Positions 23,219 to 37,213 are shown, counted from the first letter of the stretch. The stretch is 64,000 nucleotides of DNA from Psoroptes ovis (GCA_002943765.1 PQWQ01000007.1:1738501-1802500), one strand, 5' to 3'. The notes: generated by a model not told the origin, from the sequence alone. Numbers and translations are program-made.

Positions 23219-26200
23219 AAACACACACAAGGCGTTTTGCATAAGATTTATTTGATAATTTATAAAATTCAAAAGAAAAAGAATAAAAAAAACATCAACA
23301 AATGAAATACCTTGAAATAGTTTTTCTCATTAATTATCTTTGATTATTTATTTATTTATTTACATTATTATTTATTTATTTGTAAATACAATCGGCCAAT
23401 TATAAATATCAACAGTAACAAACAACGAGTAGAGATATTGATAATGATAATAATAATAATAAGAATAATAGGAAACAAACACGCAAAAATTTCAAGTGAT
23501 TGAAGTGGTGTTGTAGAGTCTTATTTGAAATTTTGAAGCTTTGATTGTAATTAATGGAATACACACAGAGAGAGCAAAGGTATAATGCGTATGATAGACT
23601 CATGATAACGGTTATAATGGTAATAATGCATACAGGACAAGCCAAGACATGCAAATGTTTTTAGCGTTTATCGAAAAATTGGATTAATTAATTTTCATTT
23701 GAAAATACTCAAAGATATGAATAATTCTGTTTGTACAAACAACAAAGACGAAGGTATTTGACCGCAACAAATACACAACGGCTATCACCGGCCACGATCG
23801 GGGACACAGAAGGCAATCATCGATTGTTTGTTCCATGTTTTGAATTGTACAAATTTGATTTTTTGACCATGTCCATGTCGATGTTATCAACATCATCATC
23901 ATCATCATCGATTGATTGTGTTTTGTTGTTGATTATTCAAAGCTGAAATAAGCTGATTCGATTCAAATCGAATTTAAAGGGAAAAAAACCGCAACAACGT
24001 GCATTGTTTTGTAACGTGTTTCTACGAATGAAAGGTTTGAAATAAACATGAACACCTGGCCACCATGTTTTACAAGTGTGCTTGTACTTGTTGCATCGGT
24101 GTGTGTGTGTTAGTGTGTGAGTGGGTCACAAACGTGTTTTAAGCTTTGAAACAATTTCAAACGATGAAAATGAAAATTCATCTGCAAAAAATAGCACTGA
24201 TGATGACAATCAATGGACATGGATTAATGATGAATGAATTTTCGAAAGAATTTTATCGAAATATCATTAATCAATTTACTCGAATCGTATCTTTTATCAG
24301 CAATTTTTTCTCGTTAAATCCACGATTATTCAATGATTTGCATTTGAATTTCGTAATAACTAAACACATGGAAACCACCACAAACAAAAAAAATCATGGA
24401 TTTACTCAATACTTTCGAAAGATTTTGAATGCACAACGTGCATCGAAACAAATGTATTGATCTTTGCGAAGGTAAGGTTCTCCGAAATCTTCGATGTCCG
24501 AAATCGAAATCATTGAATCTTAAAAGACTCTTGATGGTTCGATTCCTGATCCACGATTCCTAATTCAAATCAATGCATCAAAATCAGTGCAACTGAGTCA
24601 AATTAGCTTCAGAATTAACAGAATTCAAAGATTAAATCAATTAATTCTACTAGTAAATCACCAAAAGAAAATGAAATGTCATCGAATGATGATGACAAGA
24701 TTTGATGATTCAATATGATTCTTGTTGATGATTATGAATCAAAATACATTGAAATATAATCACAAATCAATAAAAAAAATTAGACAAATTCTAAATTTAG
24801 AATCGTTTCGAGCATAAAAGTTATGAATCATTCAATGATTATTCAGTGTTGGTGGCGATGTCTATTACGGTGGTAATGTTGCCGATGTTGGTTGGTGGTA
24901 GTAGATCAAAACACTTTCGCACATAAACTCAATGAATAAATGAAAATTCATAAATTAAAAATAGATTCATTCAACTTTAATAGTTGATCATATCGTTTAT
25001 GGTAATATATGGTTCATTCACATTCCATTCAAATTTCAAATTGAAATTCATTCATTGAATCTTTCGGAATGAATCTTTTGTTTGTGATGATGTTCGCCCA
25101 CCACCATCACCACCACCACTACCAATCAACAATGGTTATCAACATCAACATAAACATGTGTTTGTACAACGGAATATCATCACAACAGATCCCATCATCA
25201 CCGATGTTGATCATTGTTTCATTCATTCATTCATTCAAATCCATGTAAAACATATTCATTCATTCATTCATTTTTATATCAATGACCATTCCAATAGTCA
25301 AACATCACGATCATATGATATCAGTTTTGATTTTTTTTTTTCAAATGTTACGAATGTAAAAGATGGAAGATTATATTTATATTTAACAAGGATTTCACAT
25401 TCATTTCGAGAATTCCAATCATATTTTTGTTTTGTTTGTCGTTGTTTGAATGTGGTGCAGCAGCTAAGCTCATTCAAAGATCGGTCATTTCGAAGGATTT
25501 TGTGTCCCGAAATATTTTCATTTTTCGTTGACTTTCTTTTCCTCGAAAATCAGCTGAAATCAACAAGATCTGATGTGCACCATTTTCCACTATTTGATCA
25601 TGTTAAGATCAATGAAATCTTTGTATGATTTAAACAAGTTCAAATCATCATGTTTGAAGCATGGAAAAACATGCTCTTTCCTCGAACGTGAAATATGACT
25701 GATGAATTTTTGTGAAAGGTCGATAAAAATTTGTGAAAAAAAACATGCCAAAAGTCAAGCGAAATAAGGTGGCCATTATGGTGAAATCGAGTGTCCAAAG
25801 CCCGTTGCACCACATTATCATATCACCAAAATGTCAAATCATATTAAATCTTATGAATAAAATGTATGCAAATTACACATCAAAATAGACAAAAAAGTGA
25901 CATTTCACTTGTCATTTTCGAATCGTTTATCATTATTAAACATTACTTTACACACACATTCAAAATAATCACTAAATTGATAATATCAACATGCACTACT
26001 TGTTACTTTGAAACACTTGTTTTTTTTTTTTTTTTTTTGCTTTTGGGTGAAACATGATCAGCTAAGTCTATTTTTGAATATATTAAAATTGAAAATTTAG
26101 AAGTTAATTGAAAATTAATTTCACCAATGATAATTATCGATTAATTAATGTATTTTCATTTAGCCAAAATTCATATGATAATTGAAATTTGTGAATTTTA

Positions 26201-29200
26201 TCAGATAATAATTAAACAAAGAGTTGCAAGGTATATATGAGATAAAACAATCAAGACAAAATCTCAACACAAGTGAATCGTATCACAATTATTCATTATC
26301 TCATACACACATGAACAACAAATAAATCGAGATCACTGAAGATCATTGTCATTTGAAGAAGAGAAAAAAAATGAATGAAGAAGTTCTTTGGCCTTATAAT
26401 TATTGTATTAACATGAGAATATGATGACGCCAACACTAAGTGAATTATATCATGTCATTGTGATCATTATCATCATCATCATCATTATTTCCATTATTAC
26501 CATTATCATCATCAACGGCATTGGAATGACAAGACAAATTTTCTTCAGCAGACATGTGACTTATGGTTAAAATTTTGGAGAAAATCAAAAAAAGTGAAAA
26601 AATTAAAAATTGAATCGAAAAAACACATTATCATTCAAACGATTAATCGAAAATTGATCCAAAGATTTTAAATCAAACTAATAAATCCGATAATTATACA
26701 CCATTAAGACTAGAGAATGGATTTCATCAACGAAAATTACCAGCGAAAACAGTCCATTCATTGAATTCATTTGAATTTGCATTCTAATTTGATTCAATTT
26801 ATTCATAGGTGAAAATGACGAGCAAAACAAACTAAGATGATAAAATAAACAAAACAATTGTCATCAATCATGTCAACAGTTTTGTTTGTTTTGTGTTTGC
26901 ATTTGAATTTGTTCGAATCATTTAAATAATGATTACAAAAATTTCTTGTAAATTGTTGCAAACTGTTGTAAACTCTACAATTTGTACATTTAAATATTTG
27001 AATTTCAAATTCATATCAAGTAAACAAACGGAGTGATAACAATAATGATGACAACAACAAATGATAAACAATTGCATAAATATGCATCTGATAACAACAC
27101 AACATACATCTGATAAGAATTCGAAAAAATTTCTTGAATATAAATTTGAAATCATAAATCAAAATCATAAATTGTTTGTCTTGGTTGTGAATATGGTAAA
27201 TTACTGTTTTTTTTTTTGAGCTGTTCAAACTGTTTAAAATGTTTACATTTATTCATTGATTGTTTTGTGACATAGCAACAGGTGTCAATATGTGAATAAA
27301 TATCATTTACTATTCATTCAAAATATCGCATATGAATTCGCATTTAGTTCAATTTTTTTTTTCGACATGGGTAAAAGGAAATTACCTTTGATTTTTATTT
27401 GTTCATTTATTTTTCAAATTGCAAAATACAAAGTAAAAGTTCACAATCGTCATTACGATTAATGAATAATAATGACGAAAATAAATAGTGACACATTGCT
27501 CATTGCTGATCGTCGTTGTTGCTGCTCATTTACTTTTATTACTTGTTTGTCACTTGGTAAACAAACAAACAAACAAACAAGAAACATACCTGTAATTGAA
27601 AACCTGTATATGTGTCTCTGTGTTTAATTGTTTACTGTTTATTTTTTTTTCGAGTGAAAAAATGGATCAAAATCAATTCAATTTCTTCGCTCGAATTAAA
27701 TAAAATAAATAAATAAATACCATGACTTTCTATTTACTCAAATATAATTTAAACTAAATTTCTTTCGATGCTTTCTTTTCTTGGTTATTTTTAAGGTTAC
27801 TCCATTTTTTTTCATTTTTACTGGTCACACATCGAAGAAAATGACAGGTATTTTAATTCTATAACCAGTCGAAGAGGAGAAAGAAAATCTGGTGATTTTG
27901 GTTTTGATTTTCATTTTTGAATTGAAAATGAAAACATTTAAGCACCTTGTCAGCCATTCAAAGATTAGCGATAAACGACAATGATAATGATGATGATTAT
28001 GTAATCATTGAAATGAAATAAAACGATTGATGGATGTTTGAAATGTACGGATGATTAACCACAAATGAAACGAACAAAAACAAACGAAACGGATAAATGA
28101 ATAATTCAAAAAAAACTTTAAGAGGATTAAGAAGCTTAAACAACGGGCATTTGTGCAGTCTCAGCTATTTATGATTCATCATATGTGAATCATGAAGACA
28201 CATATTTGAACCACAATCACAGCAGCAGCAGCAACAACAACAATACGACAATAAGAGCACGTTGAATGACAAACAGATGATCATTGCCTGAACGAACGAA
28301 TGAATGGATCTATGGATGATGATGATCATCATCATCATGATGGTCATGATCATTATCATCATGATTTGAATATATAAATAAACGTTTTAAATATGCAAAA
28401 TAAACAAAATCGAAATGGATTTATATAAACGAAAAATGATCCGGAAATATGATAATTGAAATGATAATAGTTTCCTTATTGTTCAATCATTCCGAAATGT
28501 CTCTGTTCATGATCATGATCATCGTTCGTCGTTATTAATCAATCAATCATCAACTAATATGTCAATTGAAGAAATAGAAACAGAACAGATCAAATAATTG
28601 TCGGATGCTTAAATGGCCAAAATAAAAATGGATCAAAATTTTTTCTTCTTTTGAATTATCAACTGAACTAAATCAAACAAATACACATTTAAATCCACAT
28701 GAAGTTATGGATACAAACAAATAAAAAAAAAACGAGATTGTTTGTCAATCATTATTTACAAGATGATAATCTCAACAACAACGAATGATAATTGAGCAAT
28801 TTTGGCCATGAACGATTTGAATTTTTTTATTTTTTTTTGAATGATCATGAACATCAATGATAATCAAGGTGAAATCGAAATGTAAAAGTTAAAAATCTCC
28901 GCCAACCCCGAATGGAACGATGGGAAGTTCTCGGTCATTTCACATTAGATAATTATGTTCATGTTTGTTTGTTTTTGACTCGTTTGTTTGTTTGTTTTAA
29001 TGATTGAAATGATTGAATTGATTTGATGTAATTACAATTACGATGTGTTCTACTTGTAATCAGTACGAATGATATCAATAAAAGATTTTGATTCAATTTT
29101 TTTTTATCGTTCAATTGGATCAATTTGTTCGATTGATTGACATTTTAATTTCATTTTCATTTTGATTTGTTTTGAATGTAAATTTATTTGTATCCCGATA

Positions 29201-29551
29201 ATTGATTGGTGATAGTTTATCAAATCTCCCAACAAATAATCAAGTTTAATCAGCTCTAAATCAGTTGTATCGACCAAATCAATGGTTTGTCAATCAATTT
29301 TCAAATTGATTTGATTACAAATTAAAGCAAATTAATCAACACCACCAATGTCATTAATTCTCATAGTTTTACTCTTTGATTTTTTTTGAGAAACAAAAAT
29401 ATGGGTCATTGGTGACCACTGTCTAACTATCATAGATTATGGTCAAATAGATATTGGTAAAATGAATGTCATTGCAAGACAACCTGAGAGCCAAAACAAC
29501 TGTCCACAATAATAACCATTTACAAACACCTACACACACACATATTAAGGA
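23219..29551. other. Long gene-poor stretch
   Basis: Six kilobases of AT-rich DNA with ATC/ATG repeats, a T19 tract at 26020-26038 and a CAGCAGCAGCAACAA run near 28220. Frames of 104 (24146-24460, +) and 156 codons (25158-25628, +) exist, but the latter is partly a translation of CATT repeats, and neither has splice, motif or start-context support. TATATATG at 26232 and an M1BP-like TGGTCACACAT near 27822 are isolated promoter-like matches. Confidence 0.4.
26020..26038. repeat. Poly-T tract (19 nt)
   Basis: Nineteen uninterrupted T residues; on the minus strand this is a poly-A. No retrotransposon sequence could be recognised beside it. Confidence 0.85.
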
Positions 29552-29737
29552 TTGCGACCTTTGAAATGTATCAGATGGAAAACAAAAACCGCAAAACACA
29601 ACGTGCGAACCGGATCATCACACACAAGAATCATTGAACACCTTTTGGCGTCCGGTACTGATCTTGACTTGGCGAGAATCACTTGGGCGACACTAACTGA
29701 CCGTAAAACTCTCATTTCTCAACTCGGCAACACCTGA
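29552..29737 (+). pseudogene. Possible relic of a LINE reverse-transcriptase tail
   Basis: A 61-codon frame, entered after an in-frame TAA and without its own ATG, in DNA clearly richer in G+C than its surroundings. The product has TGSSHTRIIEHLLASGTDLD then LARITWATLTDRKTLISQLG. Its layout (a T-R-x-x-E segment, then W and D-R spaced towards the C-terminus) loosely recalls the end of non-LTR endonuclease/reverse-transcriptase proteins, which often finish with TRWxDDI and AxDRxxW. No RT catalytic motif is present. It may be a 3' fragment of an element, or an unrelated coding relic; the family call is weak. Confidence 0.25.
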
Positions 29738-30494
29738 GCACAGCAAAATTGATCACAGGTACCAAAATATCTTTTTTTTATAAATTAAAGATTTATCAAA
29801 AATTATCAAGTTTAACCATCTTTAACCGAGAAAAAATTGAAAAAAATTAAAAAGAAAAGTAAGATAAAAATAAATGATATAAATAAGAATATAATTCAAT
29901 GTGAAAATAAGTAAATATTTGAAATGAAAGCAAAAAAAAATAAATAAATAAAAACCAAAAAATCGAGTCGATATTTTTAGCCGGACAAATACACAGCATA
30001 ACATTCAACATTTTTCAAACAGCTAAACACAACATTTTCAAAATTCATTAAACGAATATGCTTAAAATATAAATGAATATAAACACTGATATAAACTAAT
30101 GTTGTAAACACCATCAACAACAACAACAACAGCGACAACAAACAAACAAACAAAATAACGGACTTTGTACATGAAATATGAAAACAAAAAACAAGAGAAA
30201 ACATGACATTAAGATTATAATTATTATCATTATTATTATTATTATTAATATTATCAAATAAATTCGAATAAATACATTAAATAAACAAAATTAAATAAAT
30301 AATCAAATAAATGAAATTAAATGAAATGAAATAATTAAATGAAATAAACAGATAAATAATATTAATAATCATAAATATAATCATCAGCAGCAACATTTGT
30401 GGAATGATGATGTTTGACCAAGTTTGTTTTCAACTTTTTGATTGGAGTAAAATTTTTGAACATTTTTTTCGAGCAAAAATGACATCAAATATTA
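29738..30494. other. AT-rich stretch, no gene seen
   Basis: A/T tracts, (AAAT)/(AATA) runs, ATT triplets around 30230-30250 and CAA/CAAC runs around 30110-30150. No supported frame. Confidence 0.5.
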
Positions 30495-30649
30495 TTAACC
30501 CTTAGAACTCGAGGCATTTACAGCGCAAGTCAGCCAGCAGCTCGACGATTTTTCACACAAATGTAAAATGGTGACTGAGGGGCGCCTATCGAGTTGTTGC
30601 AATACATTTTATGGTGAGTGAAGCTCACCGCTGGAGTTTTAAGTGTTAA
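30495..30649. mobile_element. piggyBac-like MITE, non-autonomous
   Basis: A 147-bp element (30499-30645) flanked by TTAA on both sides (30495-30498 and 30646-30649), the target site used by piggyBac transposases. The left end CCCTTAGAACTCGAG and the right end read inward, CACTTAAAACTCCAG, match at 12 of 15 positions. An internal hairpin GGTGAG-TGAAG-CTCACC sits close to the right end, like the subterminal repeats of this family. The body is richer in G+C than its surroundings and has no coding capacity, so it would move only with a transposase supplied elsewhere. Confidence 0.65.
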
Positions 30650-30657
30650 TAATTGCA

Positions 30658-30676
30658 ACACACACACACACACACA
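30658..30676. repeat. (AC)9 microsatellite
   Basis: Uninterrupted AC units starting 9 bp beyond the right TTAA of the MITE. Confidence 0.9.
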
Positions 30677-31875
30677 TAGAAACAGATGTACAACAACGAT
30701 GATGTCATGTACACATCAATCAATCCTTTTTTCTATTAATATTTATTAATAATGTTTTTACACCATATTTATATTCATAAATGTTATATTGCAAAATTTA
30801 ATTGAATTGAAATCTTAAATTGATGAAGTTTTCAATTATGAAATTTTCGATCAATGAGTCAATCGAATTGCTGTGTTCTATCATTTGATACTTTCACATC
30901 TTTTGATTATCTCTTTGAAACTAATTCTTGATTGGAAACATTTTGTTTTAATCATAACTATTCAAAATTGAAGAATCTTTTGAATGAAATCATTCATTAA
31001 ATTTATCGAAGAATCAATTCATTCATTCAATCAATTCGATTTCGAAACTGATTTGCTGCTGCTGATCATTGAATCGAAAAATATAAAATGAAGATAAAGG
31101 GTTATGTGGTTTGAAAATTTGATTACGCTTTATTCTATTCGGTTCTGGTTTTTTTTTGTGTTCTGTTCAAAATAATTAAAACACAAATCGATTCGATATA
31201 TTATTCGATTGAATAAGTCAATAAATGAACAAATAAATAAATGAATAATGATCAATAATAATAATAATGAATAATCGATAAAATATCGATATTGATAAAT
31301 TACCAAATTTATCAATCGAAATATAGAGAATTAGTAATCGAATGAGTAAAATGAACATCGACAACAACAATAACAACAACGATTGATAAATATACAACAA
31401 TGTGTAATGATGATAATGATCACATTGGCCTCAAAGAAATGGGCCACTAATGTCAATCATTATTATCATAATCATCATTGTAATCATCAGCAGCAGCAGC
31501 AATAAATAACGACAGATAACAAGTGTTATCTGCTTTTGAAGGGGGGAAAAACCACCACCACCACCAGCAGCATCAACAATATCAGCATCGATAGCACCAA
31601 ATACACACACACACACTGATCCAGACAAACAACAAGGCTTTGATCAACTAAATCAAAGTTACAAATAGATAATGTATTGTTGATCATCATTTGTTGATCA
31701 TTGTCGATTGTTACCATTGTTAGATCATCATAGATCTTGACGATCATTATCAATGATCATCATCATCATCATTAAAACCGGGTAATTATTATTACCCGAA
31801 CAAAACAGAAACCAAATCCACACACACAGATACATACAACAAAACACATGATCAAATTTTTGTGTTCCAAGGGTA

Positions 31876-31898
31876 ATGATGATGATGATGATGATGAT
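31876..31898. repeat. (ATG)7-8 microsatellite
   Basis: Uninterrupted ATG triplets; gives Met or Asp runs if translated. Confidence 0.88.
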
Positions 31899-33870
31899 CA
31901 TTTTCGAATTGAATAGAAACAGAAACGACAATCGACTAATCGTTGATCGTCGAACAATAATAGCAACAACAACAACAACACCAACAAACGATCATTCATT
32001 CATTCGTCCATTCAATCGATTGTTTACTGAATTAATCTTCAGAGAGATGCTCAAGATTACTCAAAGATTCAAAGTTAAGCTTAATTCACTAATAACATTG
32101 ATATTGATGGCTTTGAACAGCTCAAAAACAACAAACTAATGTAACGGTGTTTTGATACTCAAACTAATGTTGTGATCAACTCAAACTCATTCGATATTTT
32201 ACGACTCATTTCGATTCAATCTTATGAAATTGAATTACAAATAAACAAACAAACAACAAACAACAACAGTCGAATCTAATCAATCATACGCATCATCAAT
32301 GACGAATGATATTTTTCCATTATTTTCGTAGAAGATAATTGAATTTCTTCCATTATTTTCTATTATCATCAACATCAACATCAGCATTATTATCATTTAC
32401 TTACCTAAAATAGCATCCAAGTTCACTGTAATGTGGCAGTGTTTGTTTGTTTATTCGTTTATTTATTTATTTACTCGTCGATATTTGTTATTTATTATTA
32501 TTGTGGTCGATGATAATGATTGTAATGATGATGATGATGATGTTGGTAATTATTGTTAATATCATCTATTTGGTATTTGAATCATCAAAAATCGAATCCA
32601 CAATCGAAAACACACAAACACAGATTTACACAGAAAATAATCCACCGAAAAAATGTCATGTGATGATCCATGAATATGGAGCCAAATGGCAGTGATAATC
32701 AAATACAAAAGATGATAATCACATCAATAAATGCACACAAACAAACACTCATTGTTCATTCACATTGATGAAGATGAGGATGATGATCAATCAATTAATT
32801 GATTTAATCAATTGACAAGCTTGACAATGCTTGATTTAATCATATTTTTTTGGCAGTGACATTACAGAGTGAAACAACAGTCACATAAAACAATTGATTT
32901 TCTTTCACAAATTACAATTGATGAATCATTTGATGAATTAATTTTGATTTAATTCAATTTCGTTTTGATTTGATTTGGATTCAATTCAAAAACATTTATT
33001 ATGTCAATCATAATGTCAATCATTTCGAATTTTAAATCAATTTCGTCTTAATTCAAATAGAGGATGATTTGGTCGTTTTTGAGCTGTTTGTTTATCTTCA
33101 TTTCTGAATTAAATCACATCGATTTTCGTAGATAATTTTTCTTCGGGTAGTTGGCGTAGTTAATGTTGTTTTTGTTGTTCAAGATCACAAATCGGTGATT
33201 TACCATCCACAACAAAAATTTTGATCAACAAAATTCAAAGAATTCACACACAAAAATTCACTCATAAAAAATAAGTTTACCGAATCGATAATCGAAATTG
33301 GCGATGATTAACCACAAAATTGATCACAAAAATTGATTCATCAATGTTGTCACATGATTTTAGCAAAATTTTATATTCAAATCAGATCGAAATTAAGTTG
33401 AATTAAATTCAATTCACTTAAATCGAAATGAATTAAATCGAAATTCAAAATAAATTCGAAATATTTTCGTATCATCACTCGTAGTTGCTGTTGTCGTTGA
33501 TGATGATTTCGATGTTATTCGTTAACAATTTCTAAATCATGACTCGTCCAAACAAATGTACAAACATTGAAAACACCACATACACACACGGACCTAGCAT
33601 GCTAAATGCATTTGGATTGGAATGCTGTTGTGTTGTGTTCTGTACTCTTGGCCATCCACAAACACATTTAGATGGTAACACAATCAAACAAGAAACAACA
33701 ATGACATTAAACAAAACACACTAACACAGACAACACTCAAACACACACATACATATTGCTTGAAATGGTAGTGTGCGAGCTTGTTTCATTCAATTGAATG
33801 AATGTTTAAAACATGTTTCGGCTTTAAACCATACACACAAACAAACAACAAATGAATTTGATGTTTTTCA

Positions 33871-33894
33871 GCTGCTGCTGCTGCTGCTGCTGCT
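33871..33894. repeat. (GCT)8 / (AGC)8 microsatellite
   Basis: Eight GCT triplets directly preceded by TTTTTCAG. It reads as Leu or Ala on the plus strand and as eight CAG codons on the minus strand; coding status is unresolved. Confidence 0.9.
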
Positions 33895-34914
33895 GATCAC
33901 TGATGATGGTAAATGGTTGCTGATCTTGCTGCTCATTCTTTTTCTCTCTCCTCTTTCTCTCTTGCTCGCTCACTCTGTGTGTTTATGTATTTTACCATCA
34001 CCATCACCGATTGATGATGGCCGATCCCAAAAACTCTTGAGCATTTAAACGAAATTTTTTAGTGATAGATTCGTCGTTCGTTGCTTGCTTGCTGTTTGTA
34101 TACGCGTATCTTGAAAAAGGATCTATCCTTCTCTCTCTCGCTGATAGATTCATTCATTCATTCATTGTTGGTTCAATAACAGAAAAATATCATATGTAGA
34201 GATAACGCTGATGATGGAGCGCCACTGATCATCATCATCATCATCAACATTAAGCAGCACTCTTGAGCTTTGAATTTTAATTTCTAAAATGTGTTTTAGT
34301 GAGAGTTTTTTATCATATTTGGTAAAAAAATGTGTGTGTATTTAGCATCAATCATCATCGACATCACCATCACCATTATCATCAGCAACAACATCATCGA
34401 AATTTATTTTCAATTGATACGAAATCGAATTGAGTATTGATTATCAATGAGATTAAGAGAGATGATGATGATGAGCAAAACGCGCTTGAGCATTTCGGCA
34501 ACTAATTTTGCCGCCAATTTTGATCAAATTCGAAATTCATTTGATTCGAATCAATCGTCAACTTCGACATGATCATTTCAATACGAGATGATTAATTCGA
34601 TTCGTTGCTGATGCTTTCTGAGGATGGAAAAGGTACCATGGCAACGATTGTCGCAATTGGAATTCACTGCGTTGCATCGTCGATGATCGAGTACGATGAT
34701 GATGGTACATTTATCATCATTATCTTGAAAAAACAAAATTTTAAATGATGATAATAACACTTGAAAATTGGATGGAATTTAAATTTTTTAAATTGTTTTG
34801 AAAATAAATCTTAAAAATATTCATTGACATGTTTATGATAAATGTAAATATATTTTTAAAAATCATATATTCAAATCATTGCTAATTGTTGTTACCAACC
34901 GACCACCAACATCG

Positions 34915-35322
34915 ATGACAACAACAATTAGGTTTCGGTTAACCAACAGCAAACAAACGACAACAACTACCGGGATGCTTAGCGACGAGGATTCGAAAAG
35001 GTTCAGTGTTCGCAATTTCAAAAATTTGAAATGGAAAACACGAAGACACTTGGTGTTCAATTGTCCGTTTCCATTGGTTTCGATTAATTGCTTCAAGCGA
35101 GCGAAGATGAGGTATGCTCAACTCGACGTTGAAGCAACGGGTTCTCCGATTGTGTCCATTTTTCAAAATGAAATATCGTTGAAATTTTTAAAAAGAAAAT
35201 TTATGAATTTTTCCTGTGAAAAATGGAAAATGAAAATAGAAATGATAATTGCATTGGATGGATCGGGCTGTTGTTGTTGTTTGAGTTATTGTTCGAGTGT
35301 TGTTTCTGGAAATCAAAGATAA
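34915..35322 (+). CDS. Candidate ORF, 135 aa, basic, unknown
   Basis: Longest plausible unspliced frame outside the main genes; the frame is open for 147 codons, with the first ATG at 34915. It begins MTTTIRFRLTNSKQTTTTTG, has SDEDSKRFSVRNFKNLKWK, and ends with a Cys run and SSVVSGNQR. A good donor (GAG|GTATGC) lies inside, after KRAKM, so the true product may be shorter and spliced. Three antisense or offset frames of 75 or more codons overlap it, showing the segment is generally stop-poor, which lowers confidence. No domain is recognised. Confidence 0.25.
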   Translation: MTTTIRFRLTNSKQTTTTTGMLSDEDSKRFSVRNFKNLKWKTRRHLVFNCPFPLVSINCFKRAKMRYAQLDVEATGSPIVSIFQNEISLKFLKRKFMNFSCEKWKMKIEMIIALDGSGCCCCLSYCSSVVSGNQR

Positions 35323-36198
35323 TTGAATACAATAATCAATTATCATCTCAAATTACATAAAATGATGATGATGATGATGATGCTGGTCATCATCTTATGT
35401 TTTAAAGAACATGTGTTCGAAGTCTGCTCATGTTAAAATTGTCTACAAGAAAATTATCTGCGACTCATCAAACGGAAAAAGATTCAAATCAAATTATTGT
35501 TTATTTAAATTATTCAAAGATTATTGACCATTGGTCAATTTGTGCCGATTGTCGATCATATTTAACGAGCAACGATTCGATGAAATGATGATTGATCGAT
35601 ATCACCGGTAAATCATCATCATCATCATCAACCATATTACAACAACTGGTCACCAGTCATCATTGGCTGCAGATGATTTATTGGCCATTTATTTACAAAT
35701 GTGATTAAACCTATTAACCATGATGATTAGAATAATGGTCGATTATCATCATTCTGTATGATCAGACCATTGTAGATGATTATAGAATTAATAATACGCG
35801 AATAATCACTTGTTAATGTTGTTGCCATTATTGTTCCGGTATTCATATAATGCAGCGAGATAAAATCAATCATCGTTAATGATCATCTCGGGTAAATATG
35901 AATACAAGAAAAGAAGCAAAAAAAAAACCGAATCGAATTAAATTGGATTGAGCTGCCATTCTATTCGATTAAAATTGGCCATTATCTTCGAATATTATCA
36001 TCTATTTATTAATATGCTAATCATAAATATTAATTTAAACATGATCGAAAAAAAAATGATTGAATGAATGAACAAGAAAACCAAAAATGATCAAATATAC
36101 CATCCTCTTATCATTAATCGATTTGAATTGAGTTAAACAGTAATTATCATGGTAATAATAACGATATTAATAAAGTATTTAATTTTCAATTAAAAAAT
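35323..36198. other. AT-rich stretch, no gene seen
   Basis: (ATG)7 at 35362-35382 and ATC/CAT repeats around 35610. No frame with support. Confidence 0.5.
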
Positions 36199-36429
36199 TT
36201 ATGGAAAAATAAAATAATCGTTAAAATGAATTGAATCGACCATCGTTTTTTGATCTATTATATCATTGACCATATCCATTGTATACATGTGTGTGGGCAT
36301 TTGAGCCAACCAACCAGCCAACGAACATCGACAACAACAAAGGAACAGCGATTCAGGATAGACATTTGATTGATCAACGTTGGTGGTGATGGCAGCTATG
36401 GCTATGGCAGATAATATCTTCAGAAGCAT
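36199..36429 (-). CDS. Candidate secreted peptide, 76 aa
   Basis: ATG-initiated frame beginning MLLKILSAIAIAAITTNVDQ, a good signal-peptide shape with Ala/Thr at the likely cleavage region, followed by SNVYPESLFLCCCRC and a Met/Asp-rich tail. The four Cys are clustered rather than spaced as in known cystine-knot or defensin families, so no family is assigned. The plus-strand frame 36380-36619 (MAMADNIFRSIYESIFKPF) overlaps the 5' end and is also plausible, so the strand is uncertain. Confidence 0.25.
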   Translation of the reverse strand: MLLKILSAIAIAAITTNVDQSNVYPESLFLCCCRCSLAGWLAQMPTHMYTMDMVNDIIDQKTMVDSIHFNDYFIFP

Positions 36430-37213
36430 CTATGAATCAATTTTCAAGCCATTCATTCAATTTCAATTTTTGAATCAACATTTTAAATTGAATCTTTTTT
36501 TGGCCAAAAAACAAAGCGAAAAATTATTTTCGCCTTCAACGCCCATGATATTTTGGATTCAATTTTTCAATTTTCATTCAATTCATTTTGTTCAATTCAT
36601 TCAATTCATTTCCGAATGAAAGTTGCAACCGATTGTTTTTAGATATTTGGCCAACAATGGTCAAACATAAATGGTCAACTAATTTCACTGATCAAAATAT
36701 CTTCGGCTGTTTCTTGGTTCAGAATGCTTGTTTGTTTTGACCCGGAAACAATGTCTCTGCCCAAACAACCAAGCAATCAAACAAACAAATAAAATTAAAA
36801 TTAATTACAAATCATTCATTCATTTACAATCAACCGAAAATCATTTTGAAATAATTATTTTAAAAATCATTGAAACATCGTTACCATTTACTCATCAAGT
36901 TCGATGTTCGAGCTGAAATAATGCCAAAAGCAATTATCAGCTTCTTCTTTATTCGTCTTGTACAATCAATTCTTGTACAAATTCAACCACAAGAACAACG
37001 ACGATAATCGACGAAATAAATTAATTCATTTGTGGTTTTGTCTTTTCTGATGATATGAGCAAAATGATTGTTACATCGATGTTAGTTTACCATCATCAAT
37101 GATCATCCCTACTGAACCATAATCATTTAACCAATTTTGTGTTTTCAATTATCCATTCATGTGTTGTGTTGCTTATCATCAACAACAACATACATGTTGA
37201 TGATACTGGGCAT

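Larger units (their letters stand above)
30677..34914. other. Gene-poor stretch with CTG and GAT repeats
   Basis: Contains (ATG)n at 31876-31898, (GCT)8 at 33871-33894, and CT/TC-rich DNA at about 33940-33975. Plus-strand ORF 33539-33724 (MTRPNKCTNIENTTYTHGPS at the start, Cys-rich) and its antisense partner 33532-33714 are both open, so neither is called. A minus-strand exon-like frame over the CTG repeat (acceptor CACACAG near 33980, then ERKRREKKNEQQDQQPF and a Gln run) is possible but unsupported. Confidence 0.35.

Noticed and set aside
24500..24575. GGTTCGATTCC, a tRNA B-box-like string
   Set aside because: No T-arm stem pairs around it and no A-box or acceptor stem could be built.
25158..25628. 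156-codon plus-strand ORF
   Set aside because: Long, but much of it translates CATT and ATTC repeats (IHSFIH-type runs); no motif, splice or start support.
33773..34048. 91-codon plus ORF over the GCT repeat
   Set aside because: The Leu run comes from the microsatellite and there is no ATG before it; the minus-strand Gln reading is equally possible.
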